The translations under genes and the position numbers were made by a program. From assembly GCA_013397435.1 (NCBI GenBank), contig VZRG01000303.1:372001-436000 (forward strand): a DNA stretch of 64,000 nucleotides, written 5' to 3'. The stretch comes from Erythrocercus mccallii. Its lineage: Eukaryota; Chordata; Aves; Passeriformes; Dicruridae. Under the pieces are notes generated by a model, which saw nothing but the letters and a program-made list of their open reading frames with translations, did no database searches and was not told where the DNA came from. Of this stretch, positions 21,701-36,700 are shown piece by piece; within the stretch, counting starts at the first letter, position 1; the number at the start of each line of letters is the position of its first letter.

Positions 21701-24700
21701 TCCCAATTACCCTTTCTGCTTCATTATCACCTCACCTCCTCCCGACTCCACCTTACTCTCACCCTCCACCTTTCCACTCATGGGGAAGGAATCTCCCTAC
21801 AGACACGCAGGTTAGTTTATCTAATGCTAATGTGACATAAGGATGGCCACAAAGGGAGAGAGCTGGAAGCACCCCGCCCTGGCCACGGGGCTATGCACAT
21901 ACAGACGAGCATACAGTCAGGACGCTCCTTCTACAGGAGTATCACTCCCATGGCCTCAGCAATTTGCAGCTCAGGGATTCCTGGACTCGGGAGTGTGCAT
22001 TTGCATGTAAAAGCTCTCAAAGCATTGCCCCCTCTCCGTGCTACTGCCTGCTTGCTATTTGAACCCATGAAAGCACCTAATACCCTGCAGCAGGAGTTCA
22101 GCATCTAAGTGTGCATTGAATGAGGAAACACTTCTCACTTGTTTGAACCTGCCACTTCCATGGAGTATTTACTTCATGTTTGGCACTCCTAATAGAATCA
22201 CAGAATTGCTAGGGTTGGAAAAGACCTTTAAGTTCACCAAGTCCAACCATGGGACTGATGTTAAGAGCTTTATTGTATCTGGCATCATTGCATCTTTTCC
22301 AACTGGAGGAATGCTAAAGCTGCTTTTGCAGTGGTTATTCTGTACCACTGATTATTCTTGCCACTTTGAACCTCATCCAATTTTACTATATCTGTGCTGA
22401 GAATACTGCAGACAAAGACTATAATGTTCAAGAAGCAATAGTCAGAGAAGGCTGCTATGCCAATGTACAAACCCAGGTTTAGTTCTCTATTCTTAATAAT
22501 GACGAACATTCGCTTTTCTTTGTTGACTGTCCTTGAGTTTTCACAGCTGATGTTTTCAAAGAACCGTCACAAATCACGATTTTGTTCTTGAATTGCAATA
22601 GCCAGCTAAAATATGCAGAATTTCTATATGATACAAAGGTAATTACATTTTCTTGCCACATGTGTCATTTAATTTTCTACATTGTTTTTCACCACTTTGG
22701 AATTCAGTCAGTTTTGTAAAGTCATTTCTTTAATTCTTCATAGTTGTAACTCTTCTCTATGAGTAACTTTGTATCGGTAGCAAATTTAAGTAGTATAATA
22801 CAGCAAAACTCCCTAAGGTGCTCATAAATCCTTGGCAGCAGGGAACAAAAAACAAGGCCAGATTCCCACAGATGATTAGAGGCTCAGGTCCTAAGAATCT
22901 GGCAACACGCAGGACAGGGAGGTAGAAGCTGTGTAAGACAGAACATTTATCCCTGCAGGGCAGTTAGAAGTGGAAAGTGAACTATGTTAAGTCCATGGCT
23001 TCTAGCAAAGAAATCCCAGTCCTGTACTCCTGACTAGATCAAGTCTCATCAAGTCCCGCAGCACCTGTAAAAGCTGTGATCTGGTTCCCTCTTTTGACTT
23101 TCTATTGCCTTCTAGAAAAGCCATGACTCCAGCAGTACTCAGTAACCACATATACCTGAATAAACCTTTTCCTCATCAATCCAAGGCCAGGAGCGTCCAA
23201 ATTTCCCAAATTCTTGTACATTCCTTCATACATTTCCTTAAGCTTCTTTTTGTTTCTCTGAGGTTTTGATAACTCACTTCTGACATCCTCAGTCCAATCC
23301 TGCAAAGAGAAGAAAACAGATGAGTACTGTGAAAAGATTTATTCATCCTTGCTCTTCAGATTGCACTGGGGTTACTGTATTTACTAACAGTCAACCATTA
23401 TATGTCTTTTGACCAAAACAAAGAGAACCAAAAGACTACAGAAATATTTTCCTTTCATTTGGTGTATAGATAAAATGTTTCTACTTTATTATGATAATTA
23501 TGTTTACTACCATAGCATTGGGTGCTAAGAAAGCTTCTGCTGGGCCAGGAGTGGCACCAAACAGAGGGCTAGAATCTTTGGACAAACATAGACAGGGATG
23601 CCCAGCAGGGAAAGGGCATAAGAACGCAAGTAGTTGAATACAAGTAGTCCAAAATTATAAAGATGGCCACAAATGGTTAAGGAAGACTGACCGTGGGGCA
23701 GGGCAAAGACCCTGAAGGGGAAAGCTGAAAAGGGCTGGAGCAGAACATCCAGCTGGCACAAGGGAGGGAGTCCATCACCAGTGAAAGCTGGTGACAGCAC
23801 CCCAACATCATCATCATCATGAGTTGGTGCTGGGTTGAACCACTTCCTGTGGCTGTGGTGTCAACTGAACTGTGTCAGGCTCCGCCCAGCACTTGGTCAT
23901 CTGAACAGAGGGAGAGGAATGAGGGGGAAAGGGGGAAAAATACACTTTACCTTGAAAATCATTACAGGATTAGAGAGCTGCTCCAGGGAGCGAACAAAAT
24001 CTTGAACTACTCCTCCCCTATCCAACTTATTCTTGATCCTTCAAAAGAAGAGAAAAATGCATCATAACTCAACAGGAACTACCATCACCACCTGGCCTGC
24101 AGATACACGATAACCGAGACTGCCCGCTATATACAAGAATCTGGTAAAATAATTCAGGTGTAAGTAGGTAAGACTCCCTCGGAATTCCCTCTTGGGCTGC
24201 ATGACTGTTTATATGTTGACTAAACATGCCACACAGCTTCTAGTTTTTTAATTATATGTCTCACTATGAAAATGGGAACTTGGTAGGTGAGTGGAAAGCA
24301 TGCTTGAAACAGACATGGGCATTGACAAGATCATACCCCCTGTCATGACAGTTACAGAAGGGTGATACTGTCTGTGAAACACATGACTTTATATTTTTAT
24401 TTTAAGCAAAAATTTATTCAGCAAAAATATCATATTTGAGAAAAAGGCAAAAAGACACAGAAAATTTTAAGAGTGGTTCCACAGTATTGTGTGATAGAAA
24501 CTGATTTTTGCCTGGGGATTAACTGTTACTACATGCCAAAAGGAAGGGCTTGTAAGAGAAGCTGCATGTTGCACACTGAATAAGCAGAGAACACCACAGC
24601 CAAGAGCTGTCATTCCCAAGGTGGCATGCATCCATTTCATCGCCCTCTCTGAAGTCTGGTAGGAGCATCTATTCTATTTAAACATAGCTGCTTCCTCTTG

Positions 24701-27700
24701 GTATTAGAAAGATGATAAATGTTCCATACCACAAAATTACAAGGAAAAAGGGATTGCCTCTCTGTGGTCTTTTTGTTTTATCTTGGAAAATTTTAATTTT
24801 CAATAGCCTGAGGACTATATGTACCCAATACTTCATAAAGTTTTATGCCACCAACCTGAGTATGTCTGACACTGACAGAGCTGATGTATTGCATTTCTCC
24901 GTGCCTTTAAATGAAAATTCAAGACTACCCTCTAATATTTCTCATGCTCACTAAAGAAAAGAGTTTGCATAGGAAAAATAAATGAATCTGTCCACTCCTG
25001 AATAAAAAACATACAAAAGAGCTACTCCAATTGCAAATTCACCTTTCTACAAACTCCTTGTTCTTGCAGCCAGCTGCAGTATCTTTGAAGCAATAACTTT
25101 CACTGCTGATCATGAAAGGGTAGATGAGTGCCTGGGGATAGGTATTTGCAATCTCTTCAACAGTGTGTTGTACAGCTACTGCTTCATCCTTGTCAAGTAG
25201 TGCCATCATCTGGCTAATCCAACCAATGAATTGCCAACAGGGAACCGAAGAAAGCTGCAAAAACACAGACATTGCTTTCATCTTCAAAAATACTGAACAT
25301 AGCAAAAAACCAAAACTGCTCCGTGGTGCAGCCTGACAGGGAAACATGAAAAGGAAACAGAGAATGTCAACTACATCCCCCAATGAAACAGATTTAATTA
25401 TTACTATCACTACTACTACCACCACCACTGCTGCTTAATAGCTTTTCCATTATAAACATTTGCAGCCTGTTGATCAATACGAGGGTTTACACTCAAACTT
25501 GTGGCTTTTGTCTCTGGACACAATACAATAATTTTTGATCATCACATACAACTCAAAAATCTGAAGGAATTCAGTTCCAACATCATTGGGTTGATGTCTT
25601 GATTTGAGTATAAAATGCCAGAAAGGAGAAAACTGAAACTCCTATCATACTTTTGTCTTCTCTTCATCTTTAAGCATTTTTAATAGATTTTAAGATCACA
25701 TTGCCAGCATTTATTTCACAGAAAGACAGAGGATAGGATAAATAAATGCCTGGTGAATGCCCTTTCTGGATGAGCTTTGTCAGCTGAGGTCAGGTTCTGT
25801 TTGAACTATTGGTCTTTCTCTGTGGCCACACCTTATGCACCATAGCCATTTCTGCCATTTTCTCAATTCCTTGGGAAAACTAACCCGAGTTTCTGCCTCA
25901 CTTGAGTTCTTTCTCTGAAAGAGCCTGTTGCTCTGGGAGCAGCAGCACAATGACATGGGCTTGAAAAGGCAGGCAGGCCAAGGCAGGAACAGGCATGAGT
26001 CACAGAGAAGGTCTCAGCTTATCTGTCCCATGGCAGCAGGGAAGGTTCGTGGTATCCTGCCATGGAATGGCAATGGAAAGACAGGTTGTAGAACCAAGGA
26101 AGAAAGGAAGTGGGAAATACAAAGGAAGACAAAACTGTAGTAACCTCTGAAGTGAAGAAGGACAGGGAAAGTGGGAGATGTGGAATGTGTCTGGAAAAGC
26201 TGCTGGATTCCTGCATACAGGAAACAGTCTACAGAAGTAAAATGCTTTCCTCACCCTAATACTAACCACCTTTGTCAGCCCATTTAGATTGTACTGAAGT
26301 AAAAAAAAAAGACAAAGCATACCACAGTTGTTCTCCAGCAGCTCTCAAACAAACATTTGGAATCAGAATAATGATAAAAAGTTAAATTTCTCAGAAAAAT
26401 TTTCTGTTCACATGAATTAGACTCAGTAAGTTACAGAAAAGACAAGGAACAATGATGGGATAAAATTTATCTGATTTCCCTGAAGCAAAACTTACCAGTC
26501 TAACCTCTCAACATTTCCAACCTCCACCTCCACCCCGACCTATAAAATTTGATTTACAGCAACATTTGTTGCCAGAAAAATTGAAGCAACTAACCTCTCG
26601 TGTCACTAGACCCAATGTCTCTGCTGGATATCTTTCAATTATTTGGAGCAGTCTAGGAAATCTCAGCCTGGCTTCTCTGGAATTCAGTTTTAAAGCTTTT
26701 ATCATTTTCTCCACCACAATAGCTGGGAACTGCTGCAGATCCACAGTGTTAATTTCTGCCAAGAGACATTAAACAAGAATTATCAGAAACACCATCACTT
26801 GTTCCATCTCTTTGATCATCTGAAACATTCATCTTTACAATTTAGTATTCTTTTTTCAAGTGTATTTTGTATTTCTACTTTGTTCTCCTTCCCATCTGTT
26901 TGAACTGCACACATCTGCAACACATGTACTTGGGGACTGTAAGGATTATCTTTATCAGGAAGCTGCATCACTGCTGGTATCCTGCCTGCTTTAAATACAA
27001 GGCTGCTGTGGTCTGGGAAGGAGCAAGGGAAGCATCTGCTGGATATGATATATTTCTCACAAGTAAGAGCGAGACTACAAGTGATCCACTAGTACCAAAG
27101 CTTGCAGTAACAGTGGAAGTGAAAAAAGGCATACAAATAATGCTGAACTGGAGGTCAAACTGCTCCATTTAAATTCAAGCTGTGCTGCTCACGGACATCT
27201 CCTGGGTATAGCAAAAGCTCACAGATCACAGATTAATACACCTCACAAGCTTAGGAGAAATCCTGACTAACCAAGCAAGCCTTCCTCTTCCCTGCGCAGA
27301 TACTGGTCACAGAAGCTGATCAAAGTCACATATGCATCCACAACTCCCACCATGTCCACATGGTCCATGGAGTGGGACTGCACTTCCTCTTCAGACTTCC
27401 TCACAGCACAGCTGAAACACTGAAAAGCCTTCTTGTTCAGACCTGCCAGCACCTGAAATTCAACCATAAGAGGAAAAAACCCACACATTAGCAAGCAGCA
27501 TTGAACAATCCTGTCCGAAACTGGAGCTTTGTTGCAAGTCTTGAGTAGATAAAACTTTAATTCTTTTAAGACGTTCTGAGCAGCTGATATAAAAAAAAAA
27601 ATGGGATGTTATTTCTAGCAGTGATTTCCAGAACTCTATTTTCCAGAATTTTCAATGGAAATATATAAACCTAAATTAGTCTTTGGACATGTTAAATGGA

Positions 27701-30700
27701 ATTTTCGTCACTGCAAAAAGTTAACGTTACTGGAGCTCTTGGAAATAGTTAACAGAAAATATAGTAAAACTTTCAGGGTTTTTTCCTATTAAGACATATC
27801 TACAGCATCTGCATAACAGTTACACTGATGCCTTTTTCCATATTATAAATATAGTAATATTCATCATACATTTCTAATGCAGCTCATGCAGTGGGTGACT
27901 TGACAGGATTCTTTACAGAATCACAGAAGCATGAAGGTTAAAAGAGACCTTCAAGATCACCCAACTGCCAATCCTGCACCACCACAATTATCCCTAAACC
28001 ATATCCAGAAGTGCCACATCCAGATGCCTCTTGAACACTTCCAGAGATGATGACTCCTGGACTCCACTGCTCTGGACAACTTACTCCAATGCCTGACCAA
28101 TCTTTCATTAAAAAAAAAAAAAGCTGTAATATCCAATGTGAACCTAACTGGTACAACTTAAGGCCATTTCATCTCACCCTCTCACGTGGGACATGGCAGA
28201 ATAGACCAACCCTCATCTCACTACAATCTCGTCTCAGGTGGTTGTAGAGAGCAGTAAGGTCTTCCCTGAGCCTCCTTTTCTCCAGACTAAAAAATCACAG
28301 TTCCCTCAGCTGTTCCTCACAGGACTTGTGCTCCAGACCCTTCCCCAGCTCCGCTGCCCTTTTCTGGAGTCGCTCCAGCCCCTCAATGTTTTTCTTGTAG
28401 TGAGGGGCCCAGAAATGAACACAGGATTTGAGGTGCAGCCTCACCATGCCAAGCACAGCAGGACAATCACTTCCCTGGTCCTTCTGGCCATACTAAATGC
28501 TGTAACTGAATTAAATAGTCAGGTGGGTAGAAGGAGACTACCAGGGTCAGAGTGCTGCTTAATACTAAGCTAAAATAAGGCTAAGCTTCTTAATTTTACA
28601 GAAATGCCTGGTATGGCAATTTTACTCATCTGACACAGAAGAACTTTTAGGCACATCCTTTAGACTGCCTAAAGAAGAACGCTCTTAAGAACTAGCTAAT
28701 AAATGAAGCTCAAGCTTTTGCTTAAATTTCCATACACCTGAAAATCTGAAACCCTTTTATTGCAGGAATTTCTACTTGGTCTGCTTTATTTTTAACAACC
28801 ATAAAACAAAAATTAAGAACTTTCTTTTTATACTAATATGTTTCATATTCCCTGAAGTGATCCTGTAAGAAAGATGGAAACGGACTTTTTACAAGAGCAC
28901 GTAGTGACAGGACAAGGAGCAATGGCTTCAAACTGAAAGAGAGTAGGTTTAGATTGGATACTAGGAGGAAGCTCTTTGCTGTGAGGGTGGTGAGCCACTG
29001 GAACAGGTTGCCCCGAGAAGTTGCGTATATGCCATCCATGAATGTGCTCAAGGTCAAGCTGAATGGAGCTCTGAGCAACCTGGTCTAGTGAAAGGTGTCC
29101 CTGCCAATGGCAAGGGGGTTGGAACTAGATGGTCTTTAAGGTATCTTTCAACCCAAACCATTCTATGATTCTATATGTAAGGGTCTTCATGGTGGCTTTA
29201 GAAATTAGTAGAAATAACCCAGCAGTGGTACTTCAAATTCTTAATCCATTTGACAGACAAGAAATCAATGCCACAGCATCTGGGACAACTGACAGCAAAT
29301 ATAATTTTACTTGCAGCACAGTCTAGTACTGTATTGTTCAAATGCACACCTACCCAAAATAGGCAAAAATCACCTGTATGTGCTTTGCCTTAAAAATCCC
29401 ACTTCTTTCTTCCATTAAAACTACTAACGTAAAGTAAGTGTATCTGTATTATAAATCTCTTTATCAAAGAGAATAGTCTGGGAGCATGAAGCAGGTCACA
29501 AATGCCCAGCTGAAATCAAGGCATTCTTTGAGGATCCCAAGCCTTGTCTGGCCACTGTGCATGCAGATGCTGTGATTATGTCTTCCCCCTCCACTCAAAA
29601 TGCAGGTATAGAGAAACACAAGAACATTCTCCTGGTTTAGAAAGGTTAGAGTGATGCAGAACTTCAAGAGAGCAAAATCTGGAAGAAACAGCAACCACAG
29701 CCTTTTTTTCCCCCCCTTTTCTTTCTCTATCTGGTGTTGCTGGACAAATCACTGCTTATAGCAGACAGGTTTCACATGCTCTGTATCTATCTATAGCCAT
29801 CACTACCTACTGAAGTAGTAATTTGTAATAATAATGACACTGAAATTACTAAAAGGTCTTCCCCTGTTGTTTACCTTTTTAGGGTTCTCAAGGCTTTCTC
29901 CTGATATTAGTGATATCTTTCCAGCCTTTTCTTTCTCAATTTGTTCAAGACATCTTGGATCCTGACTAAGAGCATTGGCCATGATATGATACGTAGTACC
30001 CAAAAGAAGATTCTGGTTTCGGAAGGCCATCATATCCTTGCTGAGATAGTCAGATTTGGTATCTTCTGTCGGAATTCGAAAACAGAAGCTGGTAACTGGA
30101 CAACAAAGCAACTTTGTAAAATAAACAAGGCAAAGCAAAGGCTGTTACCAAGCAGGGAGATGGTTTTCAACACTGAGAGCACACGTTCAGGACAGCTCAG
30201 GTTGCGGCTGCTACTGTGAGTGAAGCGGCAATAGGCGTAATTCCACCTCACCAGCCAGTCCTCCCTCGTTTTGGCTTCTTTGCGCAAGTCTTTCAGGAGC
30301 TTCTTGGCCACTGCAAAGCTGTTCTGTATTCAGATTAAGAGAATTTTCAGACTGTGTAAGAGGAACTAAAACCTGCCCACAATCAAATTAGGGATGAGAA
30401 GATTTAAGTAACCCAAGTAAAGTTACAGTAAGACAAAGAGATGTTCACTGCTTGCTGGGTCTCATATTCAGACCCATATCTGTGCTAATGGACAGGTCTG
30501 AATACCAAAAGACAAGAAGAGAAGTTTAAAAAACTGAGAAAATAGTTCCAGCTGCATGCAGCATTTAACTGCTCTGTAGTACAAACACATATGGGAAACA
30601 CAACTTTAAGATATCATTAAGAAAATTACTTATGTTTGTGTTTCAATGAGAAGTTTCATAGAAATAACATTAAAGGAAATCTCATTTTTCACTTACTCCT

Positions 30701-33700
30701 TCAAGTATGTATAGTCAACAAAGCAATAATGGCTTTCAGATGGCTTAAAATAAACTCTTGTTAATGCCTGCAGATTTCTGCAGCATCTCAGAAGACGGGA
30801 GACCTTGACTTAATTATTCATCTTGTCTCAAGCCTGAAGCACCAAAGGCCCATCATCAAAAAGGCTGTTTCAGTCATTTCAACAGCCAGATTCAACCCAA
30901 AATTTCTAAGTCACTTAACTTTAGTTGATAGTGTTAACTAACAGCAGTAATGAAAACTGTGAAAAAAAGAAATTCAGCATTGCTGATTGAAGTTATACTA
31001 ACTCAGTCAGAATTCAATTTGTTTCCTTGTACAGAAGAGATTATTTGTAAATAAGAAGCATAATGCTTGATTGTAAGCATCCCTTTCACTAAAGACTAAA
31101 ACATTTCAGATACTTTATCTGCCCTTTAGAGTGTCCAAAACCGTCTGTGGATCAAAGGGGACTTCAGGCACATTTCCAGTAATGACAAACTATCAATAAC
31201 TTTGTAATTAACATTTATCCTTTTCTTTTCCTTCATTGTGGAACTGATTTTCTTCAACTTTCAAAATGTCCTGGACAGCAGGGTCAAAAAGAGACAAGGT
31301 CTGCCCTGGCAAAAGGGTACCAAAGACCACCTAAAGGCTTTTCCAGCTTTTTCTATGTATTTTCTCAGCAAATTGGAAGCTATGAGACAGTATATTTACC
31401 TGTTTCCTGGCACTTTCTACCATCTTCATTTTCATATTAAATTTGCAGCTTTTAATCATTGAGTGAATGTTTTCACTCTGTTGATCTACTTCCATTTGGC
31501 CACCAGCACTGTATTCTCCATCCACCTCCATACTGTCATTGGCCTGATCAGAGGGAAGTTTCTCCTGCAGTTTTTCAAGAAAGAAACACCTGCACAACAA
31601 CAACAACAGGGGTATAGATCACTCTGGTATACATTCCAGAAATGAATGTTCAAAAGTGTTGATCTGCCTAACAGTAAACAAAGCTAATTAAAAATGCCAA
31701 ACTACAGCTATCACTTGCCTCAGAGCCTGGACATTCCTAACAGGGGTCAGGTCAACCCTGAGAGCATTCAGGATCTTGAACTAACAAGATTAGTATTAGA
31801 AAATGTTCATTATAGAGTGGGATTTTTTTGTTAGTTAGTTCCTTTGTGCAGGCTACAGTCCCAAAGTTCACCAAGCCATAACTTGCACTCTAGCCTCACA
31901 AAGAGGAGTCTCAATTATTCAGTGTGAGTGCTGGGTTGTATTTTATGTCAACCTCCTATTCAAATGTTTATCACATCAACACGTGCCAACATCAAAATCT
32001 GTGCTGCAGAACAGATCAGCAAGCACACTTACCTTTTGAAGGGGAATTGCCACGAATCAATGCTGAATCCTGTTACTCCACAACTAGTCCTGTCTAATTT
32101 AGTAACACATCTCATTATGTAGACTGTTACTCAAAGCAGAGGACAGCGGCCTACACTCTGAAGTGGTACTTGGCACATCCTTTGTTACTAATTTAAGATG
32201 AGACAAAGGTTTTCTAAAAGCACAGACCCTGACAACCCTTCAAGGCATAAATGTTTAGAGACTTTTTTCAAAAGAAAGCCATGCCATGTATTCTGCCTAA
32301 TACTGAACTGCAATAAGCTCTTCTGTAGCCATGTCTTCCTGACACCAAGAGACAAAATAAATCACAGAGCACAGTATGTGTCAGCAGAGCTACTGAAGAA
32401 GTTATCACAAAGCAACGGAGGACTAATCCATATTTTCACTGGAACAATGAAATGGGACAAAGACTGACACCATGGCAAGGACAAAAACTTTCAAATTTCA
32501 AACAGCATTCCAGTTCCTTCAGAGCTAATCCAAAGGAGTCTCCAGAGAGTCTTTGTTCTTTCTAGCAATAGTTGCACAACAGAAGTCTCCAATTAAAGCA
32601 GTGGTCATTAACTTTCCCATAAACAGGTGAAGCAGTGAGAGTGACAGGGCTGGGCTTGTTTTTTATGCTCCCTCACTTTGGAACTGCCTACAAAGCATAC
32701 ATAACTGGCTTTACTACATTCATAACTGGCTGGCCTTTTGGGTGGTGTTTCACTGAGCTAAATACAGCTAATCTACTCAATTACAAGTGAATACGTTCAA
32801 GGGCTGCTGAAATGGGCCAGTTTACACAGTGCATAGTCACTGATGCAAGAAAATGCTTAAACCTACATTTATGTTTCCCTATCAAAATACAAGTTATTCC
32901 CTGGCCATTTCTCAACTTCTTTTTGCTCCTCACCATAAATTAGTCACACAAACTCCCCAGTTATGTTAAGAAAGCTACTACCACAGTTAAAAAAGAAAGA
33001 AAAAAAAAAGTCATATATTGGATCAAAACCCTCCCATACGAAAACAAGCAGCAGCAGAAAAAGCACTTCCTGGAACTCAACAAGAATGCAATTTTACCGA
33101 TTTGTAATGATATCATCCCAGATGTTCATAGGATCCATTTTAGCATCTGGATATCTGCTTGTCCAAGTTCTAAGAAGTCTCTTAAGGGAAGCTTCTGAAG
33201 CTAAGTTACCTAGAAATCAATGAAGAACATTTTAAATGCATCTGAAGCCAAACAGCATGAAAACAGGCTAAACAAAATATAGTCTAACATTCAAACCAGA
33301 AAATTGCAATTAAGCAACCCATTTGCATTTCTGGGCTTGCACTAAAAAATGCTACTTAGTGATCATCATATTATTTTTGTTTATTGCTGAAGCACAGGGG
33401 GTTCCATAAGGACATCTGTGTCAACTGCCACTGGGGATCACCACCAGATAGTTTCCTTTCCATATATGAACATGCTGGAATATAGTGGAACTCTTAGCTA
33501 AATTTAATATCTAATTTGGTTTATGCACATAATGAGTACTTCAGACCTACATCAGCAGGTGCAATTTATATACCACATCCATTTTTTCACCTCTGCTAAC
33601 TGCTATTTACTATCAAAAGTTAATCCAACAAAAAAGCTTAGTTTAAAACTTCAACTGACACTTTCAAAAGAGATGCTTAACTCTTATCACAGGAGTTAGG

Positions 33701-36700
33701 CTAATTAAACTTTGCAATAGAACACAAACTTATGTTCAGTCCTATCTTACAAAACTATAATAGGTCTTACTGTCAAGAAGACAGTAAGAAGTAATCCCAG
33801 ACTTAAGCTTCTTCAAACAGCAGTTTAGAAATTCAAAGTTCAGGAAAACACAATTACTGAATACAAAAGGAAAATTGCTTGAGAAAAAAAATCTTTACTT
33901 CTCTTGTTCATAAAATTGATGAAATCCTGTATTTCTGTCAAGGCTTGTACAGACTGCAGTTTAGTCATTCGACTTTGATATAACAAGGAATCAATAGTGG
34001 AGTAGCTCTGAAAAGAAAGGGAGAGAATCAGAGACAGAATTTAAAGCATGGTTCTGTTCAGTGCTCTACAGATTATTAATCTGATGCTGCTGTATGTTAT
34101 GCTGTAGTACCCAACCTCCTACAAGTAATTTAATACATAATCAGAGAGGAGCTCTGCTTTGGACAAGCAGAGAGGCATATTCTAGCTGCAATTCCTATCC
34201 TAGGTTTTAGCAAAGTCCTACAGTCAAATCAAAACATGATAATGAATGGAAATTGTAAGTTCTCAATGCAACACTCTTTGAAAGCTTGTTCTGGGGACAG
34301 GAGGCCCCTGAAAAGATGAACAAAATAAAATTTTTATTGTCTGCACAATTACTCTGAAAAACGTATAAAAGATTAAATCAGCAAAACGAAAACTAAAACA
34401 GGAGGATGCACTCCACTGACTCACTCACTTTCCATCATTGCAAGCAGTGAATTTAAAATAAATTTTGTCACATGACATGGAAGGCACCTAAATTTCATTG
34501 CATGTGAGTGTTTCTCTTGAGAGTATAATCTAGCAGCAGTAATAGAAACAGCAGTTTCATTGTCCCAGTGTACAGAAAAAAATCATACCAGAGGTAGAAG
34601 ACATTATTACCTGCATGAATATCTGCATGCCATTGCTAATGTAATATTTGGCTCTGTCAAAATCATCTTGCAGGATGTACAGGAGACTAAGCTCTTGGCT
34701 GTAGTGCATTTCTATAATGGCTTTCTTCTGTTCTGTCTTCATTGCCTCATCAATAAAGGTTAGCAAAGTCTGGTCATTCTCCCCGCTGAGCAGCAACTTC
34801 AATTTACTGCGTATTATATAGGGCAGATATGTCTCCTACAAAGTGAGAACATAGTTTTTATTTCTAGGAATGGAATATTAGATTATCAAATTTTTTGTTA
34901 TCAGTGGCAAATCAAATTAATATAAAAACATTTTGAATTTTTTAAAAGATATTTCCCTTCAGACAAATTCCTATTTGCTAACAAATCACAGCAGCCTTTT
35001 CCTATAGCTCAAGAAGTTGCTAATAAATTCTACCAGTTTCAAAATCCATGGTTTAGTAACTCTTAAAACAGGAAACAACTATAAGTGAGAAAAGCAACAA
35101 AAAAGACTTGCAAAAAGAAGAAGGAGACGGTAAAGCTGGTCCTATGGGATTTGCCATAGACTTGAGGTAAAAATTTTTCAAAAAGAACAAGGAGAAGTAA
35201 CTGTTTCAATTTTTTAATATTGGACTCTCCACTAATTTCTGTAACAAAATAACCCAAACAATGCAATTGATTTTCACCTATAATCTCAATACTGTAGGAC
35301 ATCCCTGCAGAGATAAAAATGGTGCACTATGAATAAAATAATTTCTAAAAACCTGAAAAAATGGATCATTCCATGTTTTGCTTAGGTCTGGAGGTTTTCC
35401 ACTATCAATATTAACAGTAGCACAATACTCCAGAGATTTCCACATTGTGAGGTGGTCATAGCATTCCAGAGATGCAAGTTCCCAGAAGTCCTTCTCTGCT
35501 TCTGTTGGCTCTCCATCTTGCCAGTCTTCTCGGGAGAGTGCCTAGGGAATGAATTTGGAGGGGAGGATAGTGCTAGATTCCAGTCAAAAACCTGTTTCAA
35601 TTCTAAGTCACCAGCAACTTAACTGTAATTCATTGTCTCATAAAAGTATCTATGCATTTACCAGAGTGTGACAGCAACATTAAATGCAGAAAATTCAAGC
35701 TTGGCAGTGTTTATACATAAATTAGTTTCAGCTGTCTTCAGTAAACCTGCATTTTTGAAGAGTAAACATTTTAAAAGAAGGTTAGAGATCTGTCTTCATT
35801 TTTACCCCACTGCAACTCATGCCACGAACACATGCAACTTGCTCACTTGGGGTTGCAGTGTGCCATGTACCTAGATAATGGCACTTTTTTCTAATTTGAT
35901 TAGTTTTAAGTCATGAGAGATTTACAAAAAAAAATCTTGTTGTAATTTTACCTTATCATAATACTGAGCTGCTTCAGCATAATCGTTCCTTGCTTCTGCC
36001 AACAAAGCCTTCTGTGTAATTTCCTTAGTCCCAATCTTACCACTGAAAATGCCACGAAGGGCATCATAATCCCCAAGGGATCTGTAGAGCCTAGTAAAAT
36101 TGAAAAGAGAAGTCTTTTAAATACCTCAGCAGATGAATATCAATGCAAATAGAAGCTATAAAAAAATTCAATAAGCAGTAATAGTACCAGTTTGTAAGAG
36201 TAAATTTTTAGGAGGCATTTCTTATGTAAGATCAGAAATACATATTTAACTACATAAACTTCAACTTGTAGGGCAACAGCTGAGCTATGTAAACTCCTGC
36301 AATTGAAAAGCTATGAACAAGATGTTTTTCAGCAGTCTGACAGCATAAGAGTGCACAGTTTTAAAATCTAACTGCTCTCACTGACAGTATTAACTGAGAA
36401 GGAATTAGAAACATACCTAATTCTGAAAGACAGAAAGACTAAAAAAGAAATCCCACAGGCATAAAAGCAGAGTTCTTCACCAGGCAAACCTAAATGGGAG
36501 TAAATTGTCTCAAACAAGAATTTACTTAGCAAGTTCAATCCATCTGATCACATCTGGGGGCAGCTCTGTCCTCCCACGTATCCTTTTGGACGGGGGCTCC
36601 TCTGCAGGGGACAGAGCCATCAGGGCACGCTCCAGAAGAAGGATGCCCACAGGCTGCTGCAAACTTGCAAGGCAGCTCGTGCTCACATTAGCTGAGTCCA

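Larger units (their letters stand above)
20440..23155 (-). other. PRKDC: PRKDC intron between window exons 42 and 43
   Basis: 2.7 kb. Holds two CR1 fragments in opposite orientation (20540-20745 and 22194-22250). The rest shows nothing recognisable. Confidence 0.8.
27453..29874 (-). other. PRKDC: PRKDC intron between window exons 37 and 38
   Basis: 2.4 kb, dominated by two oppositely oriented CR1 fragments (27915-28493 and 28861-29175). Confidence 0.8.

Noticed and set aside
28238..28573. 111-codon open frame
   Set aside because: It lies almost wholly in the reverse complement of a CR1 element and has no coding signature.
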